Shown piece by piece: positions 51,860 to 63,553 of a stretch of 64,000 bases of DNA (position 1 is its first letter; each line of letters opens with the position of its first letter). Where the stretch lies: the NCBI GenBank assembly GCA_023014485.1, contig JAJOZX010005632.1, positions 1 through 64,000 of the forward strand. The letters run 5' to 3'. The notes below the pieces were generated by a model. That model was given only the letters and a program-made list of their open reading frames with translations, did no database searches and had not been told where the DNA came from. This DNA comes from Bathynomus jamesi. Taxonomy: Eukaryota > Arthropoda > Malacostraca > Isopoda > Cirolanidae. A program made the position numbers and the translations under genes.

Positions 51860-52078
51860 ATACCTAATTTTAGTGTGCAGTGATAACCAATATGCGCAGT
51901 AACAATTGAAATTTGTGCAGTGATAAACTGAAAATCTGTGCAGTGATAAATTAGGTTCTATATCGGATATAGAACCTAATTTATCACTACACAGATTTTC
52001 AATTTATCACTGCGCAAATTTAAATTATTACTGCGCAAATTGGTTATCACTGCACACTAAAATTACGTATGGTTCAAT
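51860..52078. repeat. ~200-bp palindrome with GCAGTGATAA subrepeats
   Basis: Arms TAATTTTAGTGTGCAGTGAT... mirror around about 51963 (tctatatcggatataga). Each arm holds four GCAGTGATAA or GCGCAGTAA units at about 27-bp spacing. Flanks GTTCAGTCTA and GTTCAATCTA may be a 10-bp duplication with one mismatch. Bases 52079-52465 are AT-rich, nothing recognised. Confidence 0.85.
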
Positions 52079-52465
52079 CTAAATTAATATACAGTATACC
52101 GAAGCGTATTCAGAGAACCTTCAACTTAAATTTCGAACTGTGTGATGTGCTATTGTTAAACTTAGTAATGTTAGATTTTCTACGATATTTTGTAAAGTTT
52201 GTTCATAAAATATATTTCCTGTTTCCTAAGTAAAGTCTTTACTGTAACTTTTGCTTTTCATTTAATTTCAGTCACATAAAGATCAAAATTCAATATTATA
52301 TCTTGCTTCTTAAATTTCTAAAACTATTCACAATTAAGTAAATCGCAGACAAAATATATGTACCCTTGAAGGTGTTCAAAATATGGGGACAAAGTGTTTG
52401 TTTAGACGTTTATTAATGTTCAACGCTATTTTTACTGTAATATACTGTATACTCGTGTATATACA

Positions 52466-53079
52466 CAGGGTGTTTCACAACCGGTCTGCCATACTTTGGG
52501 GGTGATATCGAGTAAAAAATTTAATACAACATCGGTGCTATTTCCTACCGTTGCGGAGCTACGGACGTTTTAAGGTGCATGGAAAAAAAATAAACGAGAG
52601 TATTAATCTGATGTATTTATTGCTACATTTTATGAGATACACCTTATAAATATTCAGAATGTCCGCCTCGGTTTTCAATGCACAGCTTTGCTCGTTCCAA
52701 ACAAGTGTCTACTGCCTATTGAATCATTTCGGGGTGTTCTCGTATGTAAGCAGCGGCATCCATAATCCGACGCGAGAGTTCCTCTCTCGTTTGTACTTTG
52801 GTCTTGTAGACCATCTCTTTCATAAGGCTCCATAAAAAGAAATCTAACAGGGTTAGGTAGTGGTAGTGGTTAGTAGTGGTAACTTGCGTTAACCAAAACT
52901 ACCACCAGTGCTGCCATCTATCGAATTACACACAAGTAGGGATTTGTTGTTTGCGCATCTTAAAACGTCCGTAGCTCCGCAACGGTTGGAAATAGCACCG
53001 ATGTTGTATTAACTTTTTTACTCGATATCCACCTCAAATCACCCCCCAAAGTATGGCAGACCGGTTGTGAAACACCCTG
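52466..53079 (-). mobile_element. Deleted mariner with ~115-bp inverted repeats, DD41D-type remnant
   Basis: CAGGGTGTTTCACAACCGGT ends, continuing inverted through GTAGCTCCGCAACGGTTG. The minus strand encodes only the transposase end: LLDFFLWSLMKEMVYKTKVQ, then RRIMDAAAYIREHPEMIQ, amber, AKLCIENRGGHSEYL. The remnant starts inside the third catalytic block (LDFFLW). A short tagtggtagtggt repeat lies at the deletion junction (52855-52885). Confidence 0.85.
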
Positions 53080-53575
53080 TATAAAAAAAGTGTATATAGA
53101 TAGATAGATAGATTTTTTTTTTTAGCAGAACTGTATGTATCTGAAGGTCATGTATAATTTCCTTTGTTTTTTAATTAGCGTTTTTTTATTATTTTCAATT
53201 AATGTTTATGTCACGTACAATTATTAAATTTGTTTTTACCGGTTTGTGTGTTTGTTTTCCTTTAAAAATAGTGTTTGTTTTAAGCGCATGTTTCTTATGA
53301 GAAAGTTACACAGGTAAGAGTTACGTGAAAATTACTGCAAAAAAAAAAAAAAATACAGCAACGTTACATTAAGTAAAGTTACACGTAAGTTACGTCACAA
53401 TTACTGACAAAAACTTTATAGATACTGTAGATTATGCAGGATTTACGCGTAACTAATTAGAATGTGCTGTGAATGAGCTTTGAAGTTATTCTTTTCATTA
53501 TACTTTTTCCTACTTTCAGATAAGTCTTCTTTCATAACTATTTTCTGTCAGCAGTGGCTAGTGGAAGAGGGAGAG
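53080..53575. other. Unassigned AT-rich DNA
   Basis: Small ATAG run at 53099-53114. No gene recognised. Confidence 0.5.
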
Positions 53576-53810
53576 CCTTGTTTGTACTTTCCTACTACTC
53601 TTGTTTGTACTTTAAAACTATTCTTGTTTGTACTTTCCTACTACTCTTGTTTGTACTTTCCTACTACTGTTGTTTGTATTTTCCTGCTACTCTTGTTTGT
53701 ATTTTCCTACTATTCTTGTTTGTACTTTCCTACTACTCTTGTTTGTACTTTCCTACTACTGTTGTTTGTACTTTCCTACTACTCTTGTTTGTACTTTCCT
53801 ACTACTACTA
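53576..53810. repeat. 23-bp minisatellite
   Basis: About ten units of TTGTTTGTACTTTCCTACTA+CTC with few substitutions. Because 23 is not a multiple of 3, all three forward frames read the same Tyr/Leu/Phe-rich cycle, so the ORFs here are artefacts. Confidence 0.93.
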
Positions 53811-53966
53811 TTCTGATGTAAAAGTTTTACACGTCTTTAATTTTAAAAAATGAAATCAGTTTTTAATATTCTTTATTTTCATTTATTTTTTCTACTTTTC
53901 TTTATTTTCTCTACTTCTTTCTTGAGCTAGCCTAGAATGGATCTTAGAGTCTCTCCTAGCCTGTAA

Positions 53967-53997
<31 letters not shown>

Positions 53998-54182
53998 TAA
54001 TTATTAATTTTATTTCATATTCTACTGCAATAATTTAGCAAGCGTTAATTTCAATCACGTTGAATTATTTACAAGAAATGAACAAAAATCGTACAAAAAT
54101 TGAATAAACTCGAATTTCATAATGGCGACGTTATGAAAGTTTACGGATTTCAGATTTCAAACCACATTTCAGATTGTCAATG
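53811..54182. other. AT-rich DNA with (CT)n
   Basis: CT array at about 53967-53993. Nothing else recognised. Confidence 0.5.
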
Positions 54183-54295
54183 ACTAACCTAACCAGACAA
54201 ACCTAACCTAACCAGAACTAACAGAACTTAGCGTAACTTAACCGAGCATAATTTAACCTAACCTAAGCCAACTTAACCTAATTTAAACTAACTCT
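54183..54295. repeat. Degenerate CCTAA-type telomere-like repeats
   Basis: Spaced AACCTAACCTAACC and related words such as AACTTAACC over about 110 bp. Confidence 0.6.
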
Positions 54296-54764
54296 TTAGT
54301 ATTGACATTATACATGCGAACATTGCGCAAATGACTTTGCTCCATTACCCGTTCAGTATTATTACAAGAGATCATTATTTGTACTATCTTTAATACCCTA
54401 TCATTATTATTATTATTATCATTATTATCATCATTATTATCATTATTATTATCATAATATGTGTGTCATAAAATCAGAAAGTAAAAATTGTTTATTTGAC
54501 ATAAAAGGAATTACAGGAAGAAATACATAAAAATGAACGAAGAAATTAACATTTATTTAAATGTACTTTGAAATTTAAATTTCACCAATTTTTATTTAAT
54601 ATTTACTGTTATTATTTAGGCGTTGTTCGATCCTCGCATTAATTTCAATGAATATTTTGCTTATTTGTCAGTATTTAATGTATGTTATAGAGTAACTGTT
54701 ATGAATAATTTCCAGAAGTCATTGAAGGTGTGGACCTTCAAAAATATTTGACAAAATGGAAAGG

Positions 54765-54806
<42 letters not shown>

Positions 54807-55331
54807 AGTGTGCTCTTTAGGAAAACCGACAGACCACATTTTCAAAAGGTTTTTCCGTGAATTTTTCATCTTTAATTTAAAGTTCTCACGGAATCCCAAT
54901 TTCCAAAGTGTCTTCATCAACAATTAAAATGATTAATTGTGGATCATTTTCATCATTTCATGGGGCGAATTGGCCACTCAAATGGTTAAACTAATTAATA
55001 ATATTTCTTTGTTCATATCTCTCTCTCTCTCTCTCTCTCTCTCAAATGACTGCAAGTTATACGAAATATTCATACGTGATTCGAATTGAATAACTGTGGA
55101 TTTGGTTTGGTGAATTATAAATTATTTTCTCCAAAAATTCTGAAAACTAAACTAAAACGTTAATATTCTACTTTACTTTAAAAAAAAAAAGGTGCCAGAA
55201 TTGTCTTAATAAAATATTTACATAATTCACTTCAAATATTTACATATTTCACTTCTCGTTAATTTCAAATTCCTCAAAAGTCACTGAAAAATCGGTAGTA
55301 ATTTTATTTGATGTAAAATATCTTGCATACT

Positions 55332-55371
<40 letters not shown>

Positions 55372-55731
55372 ATATATATATAATATATATATATATATAA
55401 TATATATATATATATATACAGTCGTTTCTATTCATTTATATACTGCGCGGTCATTGCAGTTATTTGCATATATATATATATATATATATACAGTATATAT
55501 ATATATATATATATGACATTCAAGTTATTTAATTTAACAAATTATTTTCTTAAAATCTAAAAATATTTTACGGTTTCTCATTTTTGCATTTTTACTTTTT
55601 ACATCAAAATGAATATTTACACGAGAAATGGGCAGTTTGTTATTTTTTGCAAAGACATTCATGGTAATGTTTGCGCATGACCTCATGATAATTTACTTTG
55701 TCCAGTTCATCTTTTGGGAAAGCGAATGTTA

Positions 55732-55762
<31 letters not shown>

Positions 55763-56229
55763 TATATGAAGAAGTATAATTTGGTAAATTAGATTGTAAA
55801 AGATTGTTCAGTTTATTTAACAAATATATTATTCAAATAATTTTTAACATAAAATGTTAAGATTTTCTCTATAACTTATAGACGCGTGACTAAAATACTC
55901 GACTCAAATACGGTGTAAATTCTTTTAATTGAAGTGGAGATATTTTTTAGGTAAAATTATTATATCAAAATAAGAAGAAGCTTTTTCCTTGTTCGGATTT
56001 CGAAAGGAATTATGATTTAGCGTCAAAGTCGGAAATGTTTTTCTCCTTTTGCATGTCCTTTAGTGTCTTCGATTACAATCGCCTCTCTCTCTCTTTCTCT
56101 CTCTTTCTTTCTCTCTCTCTCTCTCTCTCTATCTATCTCTCTTCCCTCTTTTATCTTCGTTTTTGAATCGAAGAATGTGGAAACGCATCATGTAAAATAA
56201 AGCATGTAAATAAAGCACGGTGTGAATGG

Positions 56230-56283
<54 letters not shown>

Positions 56284-56560
56284 ATATTCTCATCATAACT
56301 AGAACTGGTTTCTTTCCTTGTGTATCATCGTGACTGTTTTAATCCCTTCAAGTAGAATTCTGACCCTAAATACTAAGAAATGGAGCGTGAAAAAACCTCT
56401 TTCTAATTAATAACACGACAATTTAATACCTTTATATAACACACCTTTAAGGCTCCATCCATTAGATGCATAAAATTAGCCTTTCTAAAGTTCTTTATTA
56501 TTTCAAGTGTCTGATCTTTGAACTCTCTCTCTCTCTCTCTCTCTCTATACAGCGAAAGAC
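54296..56560. other. Unassigned DNA rich in microsatellites
   Basis: Arrays: (ATT/ATC)n 54402-54452, (GA)n 54770-54802, (CT)n 55018-55044, (TA)n 55336-55420 and 55470-55515, (TA)n 55738-55762, (CT)n 56085-56150, (GA)n 56230-56280, (CT)n 56524-56546. Between them I see no gene or dispersed repeat. Confidence 0.55.
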
Positions 56561-56569
56561 CGGCTGATC

Positions 56570-57423
56570 CCTACGAGGCCTGTCTGTTTAAAGAGGGAGG
56601 TTAAAAGAAAGCCAAAAATTTAAAGCTAACTGAAATTTTAAGGAAAGGTGATGGAGAATCCGAACGAAAATTCAACAATACTTTTTTCATACGCTAATAA
56701 ATGCTCCTAACTGGGAGTTGAAGGCAAGATAAGCATCTAGTCCTTTTTTAAAGGATTAGACCGAATTAATTTTAATTACCTTTGACTGGTAATCCATTCC
56801 ACAAATGAACTATACGATTGAAGAAAAAAATGCTTAGCAGCGTGAGAATTAACATGTTTACGCACTAATTTGAGACCATTACCGCGAGTTCTATCCGTAC
56901 TTGCGAAGGTGAAATATTTTCCGAGCGTCGACGTTATCAAACCTTATAATCATTTTAAACACCTGGATTAAGTTTCTTCGAATCCCCTTTTTTAACAAAT
57001 GAGAATAAATTGTTTTTCGGACTTAAATTCGGATGATCTACTAATAAATTCTAAGATTCTATTTAGTTTTCTAACTGCTTCAAGACAATCCTTGTTCGGT
57101 TTAAGAGTGTCGGCATCAATAATGCCTAAATCTTTCTCTTCCGTAATGTTTCTTGTCGCCGAAAGAATAATCTTCTTTAATATTGCTTTGATTGACACGC
57201 AACATTTTACAGTTATTTTTGTTAAAGTGATTTGCCAAATTTCTGCCCAATCGAGTAATTTATTAATATTTTCAAACGTTCCGAGCTGATTTTGTTCGTT
57301 CGCCCAGTTTGGTATCATTCGCAAATTTTGAAATTATATTGTTAATTCCTATGTCGATATCACAGATATAAATTATGAAAAGAACAGTTCCTAAAACACC
57401 GCTAGTTACAGTTGTCCAGTTAT
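56570..57423 (-). pseudogene. LINE fragment (RT centre to C-terminus)
   Basis: Minus strand, 3' part of the RT first: GVLGTVLFIIYICDIDIGIN then SKFANDTKLGE (57420-57300; the A/ND box replaces ADD). Then 110 codons with NINKLLDWAEIWQITLTKI and EEKDLGIIDADTLKPNKDCL, and finally IVHLWNGLPVKGN near 56790. This is the order of CR1/L2-like LINE polymerases. The end of the fragment near 56560 keeps C-terminal GISRSFA-like sequence. It is split by a hAT MITE at 57424-57918. Confidence 0.75.
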
Positions 57424-57918
57424 TAAAGATGTACGATTCGGGACTTTTCATTTCGATTCGATTTTTGATTCGATTCGGCCATTTAATTTCGATTCTCAAT
57501 TCGATTCTCGATTCTTTTTGTTTCATCAATAAAACCAACTCAAACTTTTTCTGAACCTTCAAAAGGACTCTCAGTTTCACTCCTCTCGAACTAGGATAGA
57601 CAGAAAATGGGCTCAGATTGGTAATAAATTATTTTTTAATGAAAGTGTAACATATTTAATTCACAACATATAAGAAACAACAAAATAACTATTTATTTAA
57701 TGAAAGTATAACATATTTAATCATATAATATTACAAAGTTCCGCACACCCTGTTCCAAATTCTAATACCCACCATACTTGCCAGACAGTTTAAATTAAGT
57801 CGGAACAGGCCGAATCGAAATCCTCAATTCACTGCGCGCTGATTGATTCGGGTCTCGGGTTTCGGTTGTTTTGTCGAATCGACCCGAATCGAGTTTTTCA
57901 ATTCCCCGCACACCCTTA
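57424..57918. mobile_element. hAT MITE with TCGATTCGA-rich interior
   Basis: 495 bp, ends TAAAGATGTACGATTCGGG and the inverse of TAAGGGTGTGCGGGGAATTG, exact CCAGTTAT duplications (57416-57423, 57919-57926). Both subterminal zones are built of GATTCGATTCG and TCGATTCTC words. Confidence 0.88.
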
Positions 57919-58030
57919 CCAGTTATAAAGGACCTATACTCATTTCGCCGAAAGGGAATTGCGTCTACAGCTCAAAACTGGGAATTTCATAGTTTTCCAA
58001 GTGGATCAGGTGTCGTAAGACCGGTTATAT
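57919..58030 (-). pseudogene. LINE fragment continued beyond the hAT MITE
   Basis: Short continuation of the LINE at 56570-57423 on the other side of the CCAGTTAT duplication. Joining the sides gives NWTTVTSGV, the start of the SGVPQGS block. Upstream of that the frame is degenerate. Confidence 0.5.
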
Positions 58031-58045
58031 ATATATACATATATA

Positions 58046-58850
58046 TGTTACGCTTAATGTGAAAAATTGTCTAATGTTGACATTAGGCAACCCAACTATC
58101 GGATCACCTGAAGATCAGGACCCCCAGCCTTCTTTAGTTAGCTTTATAAGGCTAACTAACGAAAATATCACGACTTAACCTAACCAATCGTCGAGGGCGT
58201 ACAGATGACCTAACGATTGGTTAGGTTAGGTCGTGATATTTTCGTTAGTTAGCCTTATAAGGCTAACTAAAGAAGGCTGGGGGCCCTGATCTTCAGGTGA
58301 TCCCAAATATCTAATGTTAACATTATGCAGGCCAAATTTTCGATTGTTGAAATTAAGCAATTTTGTTACCTAATGTCAACATTAAGCAGATTTCCAACAT
58401 TGAGCAAATAAGTTTTTACAGATGTTGACAGATGCTCGAATATCTGTGCTACATGCTATGACATTTATTTATGTATGTTATTTCAAGCTTATACTTATCA
58501 ATGTAAGGTTAGGTTAGGTTAGGTGCAGCTGTCTCAGAAAAAAACTCATACAATTCACGCTGAATTAGGTTAGGTTAGGTTAGGTTAAGCTGCCTCAGAA
58601 AAACTGTCATGCAATTCACGCTGCCACCCTGGAAAATCATGCAAAAACTCTTAAATATACTTTTGGCTGCGAGACTAAATTTTACTTCTACTTTTAAATT
58701 AGAATTGCCAAGCATTTTCAATATTATGCAGCATTTCAACATTAGCCAAAAGGCAGGCATCTAATGTCAACATTATACAAAATTGTGTTTAATATTGACA
58801 TTACCACCATTACTTTCAACATTAGGCAATTTTTCACATTAAGCGTAATA
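58046..58850. mobile_element. Palindromic TIR element with TAATGTTGACATTA words
   Basis: TGTTACGCTTAATGTGAAAA and the inverse of TATTACGCTTAATGTGAAAA form the ends. The interior repeats the dyad TAATGTYRACATTA at least six times and has a 62-bp direct duplication (TTAGGTTAGGTTAGG...CAATTCACGCTG) at 58505-58621. Fold-back copy 6 is nested. No coding capacity. Confidence 0.75.
58101..58303. mobile_element. Fold-back hAT-type MITE, copy 6
   Basis: 203 bp; duplications CAACTATC (58093-58100) and CAAATATC (58304-58311), one mismatch. Arm subfamily as copies 4 and 5. Nested in the element at 58046-58850. Confidence 0.9.
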
Positions 58851-58876
58851 TATATATATATATGTAATATATATAT

Positions 58877-58958
58877 ATGTAAAATAACGCAGTGTCGCGA
58901 CGAAATATGAATAAAAGAAACCACTTTTACGTCTTCCTGAATAGTGGTTTCCTTCACA
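58877..58958. mobile_element. Penelope-like family P3, copy 2 (internally deleted)
   Basis: TGTAAAATAACGCAGTGTCG and GAAACCACTTTTACGTCTTC match 27318-27505, but the loop carrying the hammerhead-like motif is missing. A CA/TA array follows. Confidence 0.5.
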
Positions 58959-59011
58959 CACACACACACATATATATATTATATATATACTGTATATATA
59001 TATGTACCTTT

Positions 59012-59308
59012 GGTAACCTTTGGTTAGCTTCTGCCCGAATTGTTCATTCTGACGAAGATCAAGTTTTTCACTCCACCTTAGACCTACAGTTTAACGTGGA
59101 ATCCGAACCACGCCTCACCAACAGCCCAGCGTCTTAACCACTAAGCCACCCAGGGTACCTATTTATCTACCAACCACTTCCTTTATTGTGTGGAAGGATG
59201 AACAGCTAGGTTTTGCTGCGCGCCGGCTGCCGTCACCGGGTCTCGATCCTGGGGCCGATGGATTCGTAGTCAGCGACGCTAACCACTACACCACCGAGGC
59301 GGGTGCCT
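59012..59308 (-). mobile_element. Dimeric tRNA-derived SINE, copy 3 (full length)
   Basis: The most complete copy. Minus strand: head 1 CGCCTCGGTGGTGTAGTGGT and GGATCGAGACCCGGTGACGG; linker GTTCATCCTTCCACACAATA; head 2 GGTGGCTTAGTGGTTAAGAC and GGTTCGGATTCCACG; tail AACTTGATCTTCGTCAGAAT, ending AACCAAAGGTTACCAAAGGT and a TA array. A- and B-boxes are present in both heads. Confidence 0.85.
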
Positions 59309-59494
59309 ATATCTTTCCCTATATCTTTTTAAGCTGTACTTCCAGGATTAATAAGGAACCTGAACTAATACAAGCAAAAGTGATTACAAATTTGAAAATA
59401 TAAAATATACATATAACCCGTTCAACCTATACTGGGTAAAACATGGACACGGACGAAAATTTACACATGTTCGACGTACTTGGGAATTTATGAC

Positions 59495-59499
<5 letters not shown>

Positions 59500-59583
<84 letters not shown>
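59500..59583. repeat. (CA)n(TA)n microsatellite
   Basis: CA then TA array. The flanking 59309-59499 and 59584-59778 show no recognised gene; a minus-strand frame at 59590-59780 (ELTYGACVFWQRVMLSNNAS...) is unrecognised. Confidence 0.9.
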
Positions 59584-59585
<2 letters not shown>

Positions 59586-59778
59586 GCCTGGAAGCCGCAA
59601 GTAACCACAATACATCGGTGTTCTTACCTGGCACACGGGAAAACAGTTATACCTGTCCTCATCTCTCTGCCTTGTGGAAGGTGGGGTGATTGCTTTTCCA
59701 GCAGTCATTCCTGACATAGAAGCATTGTTGGAGAGCATCACTCTCTGCCAGAAGACACACGCCCCATAAGTTAACTCC

Positions 59779-60105
59779 AAGGTGCTCAGCTTCTCAAATG
59801 TTTGCTAATCACAATGTCTCGAGCCTTCTGAAGGTAACAAAACATGCTCGATACAGTTTAATGCAAATAATTTAAAACTCAGCCAACGCTCTTCAACGCT
59901 ATCCAAGCTATTCATCAGTCCTGCCATATGCCATCCAAGCCTTGGGCATCATCATATGAAAATCTGTCTGTAGCTCCATTTAGCTTTGACATTGCTATTT
60001 TTCATTATTTGTATGTTTATTCTTAGTACTTCTATTTTTTATTTTTTTTTCATTTATTTCAGTGTGTATTGTTACTATTTGCCATATGGATTACTGTTCT
60101 GCCAA
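59779..60105 (+). pseudogene. LINE copy C, extreme 3' end
   Basis: Matches copies A and B from AAGGTGCTCAGCTTCTCAAA through the 3' untranslated part CTGTCTGTAGCTCCATTTAG to CTGCCAATA. It lacks the TTTTCA tail and runs straight into a TA array (60106-60197). Confidence 0.8.
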
Positions 60106-60111
60106 TATATA

Positions 60112-60167
<56 letters not shown>

Positions 60168-60197
60168 TATATATATATAGATATAATATATATATAT
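60106..60197. repeat. (TA)n microsatellite
   Basis: About 90 bp of TA with few interruptions, between LINE copy C and the hAT. Confidence 0.95.
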
Positions 60198-63100
60198 CAG
60201 GGGCGGCTTCTTAATGAATGCAATGCATGCAATGCATGCGTAAATAAAATACTCAATGAATTTAAAATTATATTTAAGTTAAAAAATAAAGTTAAAATTA
60301 TTATTTATTATTTAATCTCTTGATGGCAATTATTATTTAAGTTCATCATTTAAATGTGTTCTAGTCGATTTTTTTATAAATATTCAGTTTTAGGTTTTCA
60401 TTAAAAATAGCTTAAAGATTTTTTTTATGAATTTATTACTGAAAATCTAAACCGAATACAATATTTATTTTCCACAGGAGTAAAAATCACCGATTCGAAA
60501 TAGAAAACAAAGGCGTAACCCGAGCCAAAGGACGAGCAATATTGACCTTTATGTACAAGTAGTTGAAATAACAATTACTTTCTCCGTTATTTTTCACATT
60601 TTTTGGAATGCATTTATTAAAATTGTATTTATGAATGTAAAAGTGCATTAATATTAGTAATATTCTACATGAAAATGAATAAATTAACATGTTTTAATGA
60701 TATCACATTCTGACGGCGTAATCAATCTGAGTAGTGATTTCACGAATAATAAAACAATGGAAAAAGAATCTTATGCTTTTATTTATAAGAACTATAATTG
60801 CATGGTGACTGTAGTTTGAAAATCAAATCTGCAAAAAGTGGCATCATTTTCGATTGTAGAGTTACCAATTAGCGCATTTGTTTAATTTTAAAACTTAGTT
60901 TTACTTCAGACTTAATGATAAGTTGTGAATTTGTGATTAATCTTTGTTGATAGCGTATTAACTTTTATCTTTTACGTACAGTGATGCAAATATTTGTGTA
61001 AGTGACTAATTGTATAAATTATTTATTTAGATGATAAATTACCCTTTAGCAATGGCTGACGATCCAGATTTTGATATAATTCATGAACTGAAAACGAAAC
61101 CATTTCAAACGCTCACTTTTGATGAAAAAAGCTTCTAATACGTAATGGAAAGCCTACCCCAAAAATAAATTTGACCAAAGTGAACAAAGGATTTATAAGA
61201 AAATTTAACTACCAACTTTATGATAGTGTCCGTTGGTTGTGTGGTAGTAATATAACAAACAAACTCTACTGTTGGCCATGTATATTATTTTCAAGAGAAA
61301 ATTCTGTGTGGAGCGAAGTGAATAGAGGCTACGAAGATTTAAATAACATACATACGGCAATTTCACGTCACGAAAAAGCAGTAAGTCATATTCAAGCACA
61401 TTTTGATTTGAAACAATTTGGAATAAGTCGAATTGACTTGGCACTTGACAAACAAAAGGAAGTTGCTATTAGTAAACCACAATGAAGAGGTATTGAAAAA
61501 TAGAGAAATTTTAAAGAGACTAATCAGAATAACGTGTTTATTAGGAACACAAGAACTTGCATTCGTGGTCATGATGAAAGTGAGTTATCTGAAATAGAGG
61601 AAACTTCATCGAGTTTGCCCATTGTTTAGCTGAGTATGATGAAAAACTGGAAACGCATTTAAAGGGTGCTACAGTTTTTAAAGGACTATCTAAAACAATA
61701 CAAAATGATATAATAGACTCAGTAAGTTCTGTACTTTTACATGAAATAAAAAATGAGCTTGCAAAATGCAAGCATGTTGCAGTTCTTTTGGATGAAACTT
61801 CCGATGTTAGTTGTTGTTCACAACTTTCTACCGTTGTGCGTTACGTCAATGCGAATGGAAACATTTGTGAACGATTCTTAGGATTTACTAATGTAAGTGA
61901 AGGTAGAAGTGCTAACGATATATCCGCGTTGGTGTTGAAGGAATTAATGAGTTGGGTTGTTTAAAAAAGTTAGTCGCGCAATCATACGATGGTGCTGCAG
62001 TTATGGCAAGCGAACTTAATGGTGTTCAAAAAAGGTAAAGGATTCTGCCCCAGAAGCTCTTTTCATACATTGTTACGCTCATAAGCTTAACCTTGTATTA
62101 AGCCAAGCAGTTTCACACATTTCTAAATGTAACTCATTCTTTTCAATGTTAGCCAGTTTATCATCATTTTTTAGCAGCTCTACAAAGCGAACAAACTTGC
62201 TTGATAGTATAGTTGGCAAACGCTTTCCTAAGCTTGCTCCGACAAGGTGGAATTACTCTTCTAGATTAGTTGAAACTGTCAAAGAGAATAGACAAAGTTT
62301 AAAGAGTCTTTTCGATTATATTCAAGAAAATCCAAAGATGTTTGATGATAAAACAAAGAATGAAGCAAGAGGTTTATCTGTAGCGTTGGACTCTTTTGAT
62401 TTCAATTTTTTATTGAGTGTTTTCTAAAATTTTTCCATTAACTGAGTATTTGTTTAAAATTTTGCAAAACAAATCTATGAACATCATTTTTGGCTCGAAT
62501 ACGGTTGAAATCACAATATCCAAAATTCAAGAAATTAGAGATTCGATGTTCGATGAAATATGGAAAACCGTTGTTGAAGATTTTGGTTTTCCTTCCTCAA
62601 AAAAAGTAGCACCCCAATAGAGACGAGCTACCGACAAGTCTACTTTGAACTTGTGATAATATCATTGAGCAATGAAAGAGCGATTTAAGTCCCTTAAAAA
62701 TATGGAATTCTTAGATTTTGGCTCCCAATAAAGTAAAGCCCTATGAACTATATTTTCCGGAAAAGGCTTATCAATCTTTGAAAAGTAACTACAGTTCCTT
62801 TTCGATTTTGTTCTCCTGAAATCAGAATTAACTGTCTTATTCTCTCACAATTTTTTGGTCAAAATGATATTCATGAACTTCACAAATATTTACTGAACAA
62901 TGAAATGATTGAAGTATTTCCGGAGATACATTCATTTATAAATTTAATCTTAACTTTGCCAATTACAACTTCGTCCGTTGAAAGATCTTTTTCGGCGCTA
63001 AAAAGAAAAAAAACTTACTTAAGAAATACGCAAGAGCAGGCAAGGTTATCGAATTTAGCCTTAATTTCAATTGAAAAGTCTTTCCTCAAAAAACAAATGG

Positions 63101-63538
63101 AAAAAAGAGAAGACTTTTATAACAAAGTCATTGAACAATTTTGCAGAAAAACAAGAAGAGCCGAATTTCAGTTTAAATAATTTTAGGAATTGAACAAGGT
63201 AAGTAATAAATAAATGCTTTAAACCAATAATATACAATTTAATACTGTATATTCCAGTGCTTCATGTTTTTAATAAACTGGTGGTATCTTGTAAGTCATA
63301 ATTGTCAATGTTTTATGGTTGGGATATGGGCATAAATTTCTCAAACATTATTTGTTCATAATAATTATTCCTATGCTTTGTACTGAAGTCATAGCATTAA
63401 TATAATATTGGTTCTATCCTCGGTTACTACATAACTCATAAGAATACCATAAAAGACAAAATACAGCTTATCTAATATGTACTACACTGTAATGCATGTG
63501 ACTGCATGCATAAGTAAAATTACCACGAGCCGCCACTG
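60198..63538 (+). mobile_element. hAT transposon with ZMYM/TTF-type transposase remnant
   Basis: 3.34 kb. Ends CAGGGGCGGCTTCTTAATGA and the inverse of CAGTGGCGGCTCGTGGTAAT. Subterminal GCAATGCATGC words recur at both ends. Flanks atatatat/aattatat are compatible with an 8-bp duplication but are simple sequence. One degraded transposase gene occupies 61.0-63.2 kb; 60230-61020 is AT-rich leader. Confidence 0.85.
61031..63180 (+). pseudogene. hAT (ZMYM1-like) transposase, multiply frameshifted
   Basis: ATG at 61031 (MINYPLAMADDPDFDIIHEL), stops near 61137, then the TTF-type zinc finger VRWLCGSNITNKLYCWPC (61230-61285) and HEKAVSHIQAHFDLKQFG. The catalytic region shows LLDETSDVSCCSQLSTVVRY (first Asp, near 61795), SYDGAAVMASELNGVQ (near 61990) and HCYAHKLNLVLSQAVSH (near 62080). 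The C-terminal dimerisation motif is TTSSVERSFSALKRKKTYLR, ending at 63180. About eight frameshifts or stops separate these blocks, so no intact protein remains. Domain order is complete. Confidence 0.88.
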
Positions 63539-63553
63539 AATTATATATATATA

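Noticed and set aside
53480..53853. Overlapping 99- and 113-codon ORFs resembling a membrane protein
   Set aside because: Produced by the 23-bp minisatellite, whose length lets every forward frame stay open.
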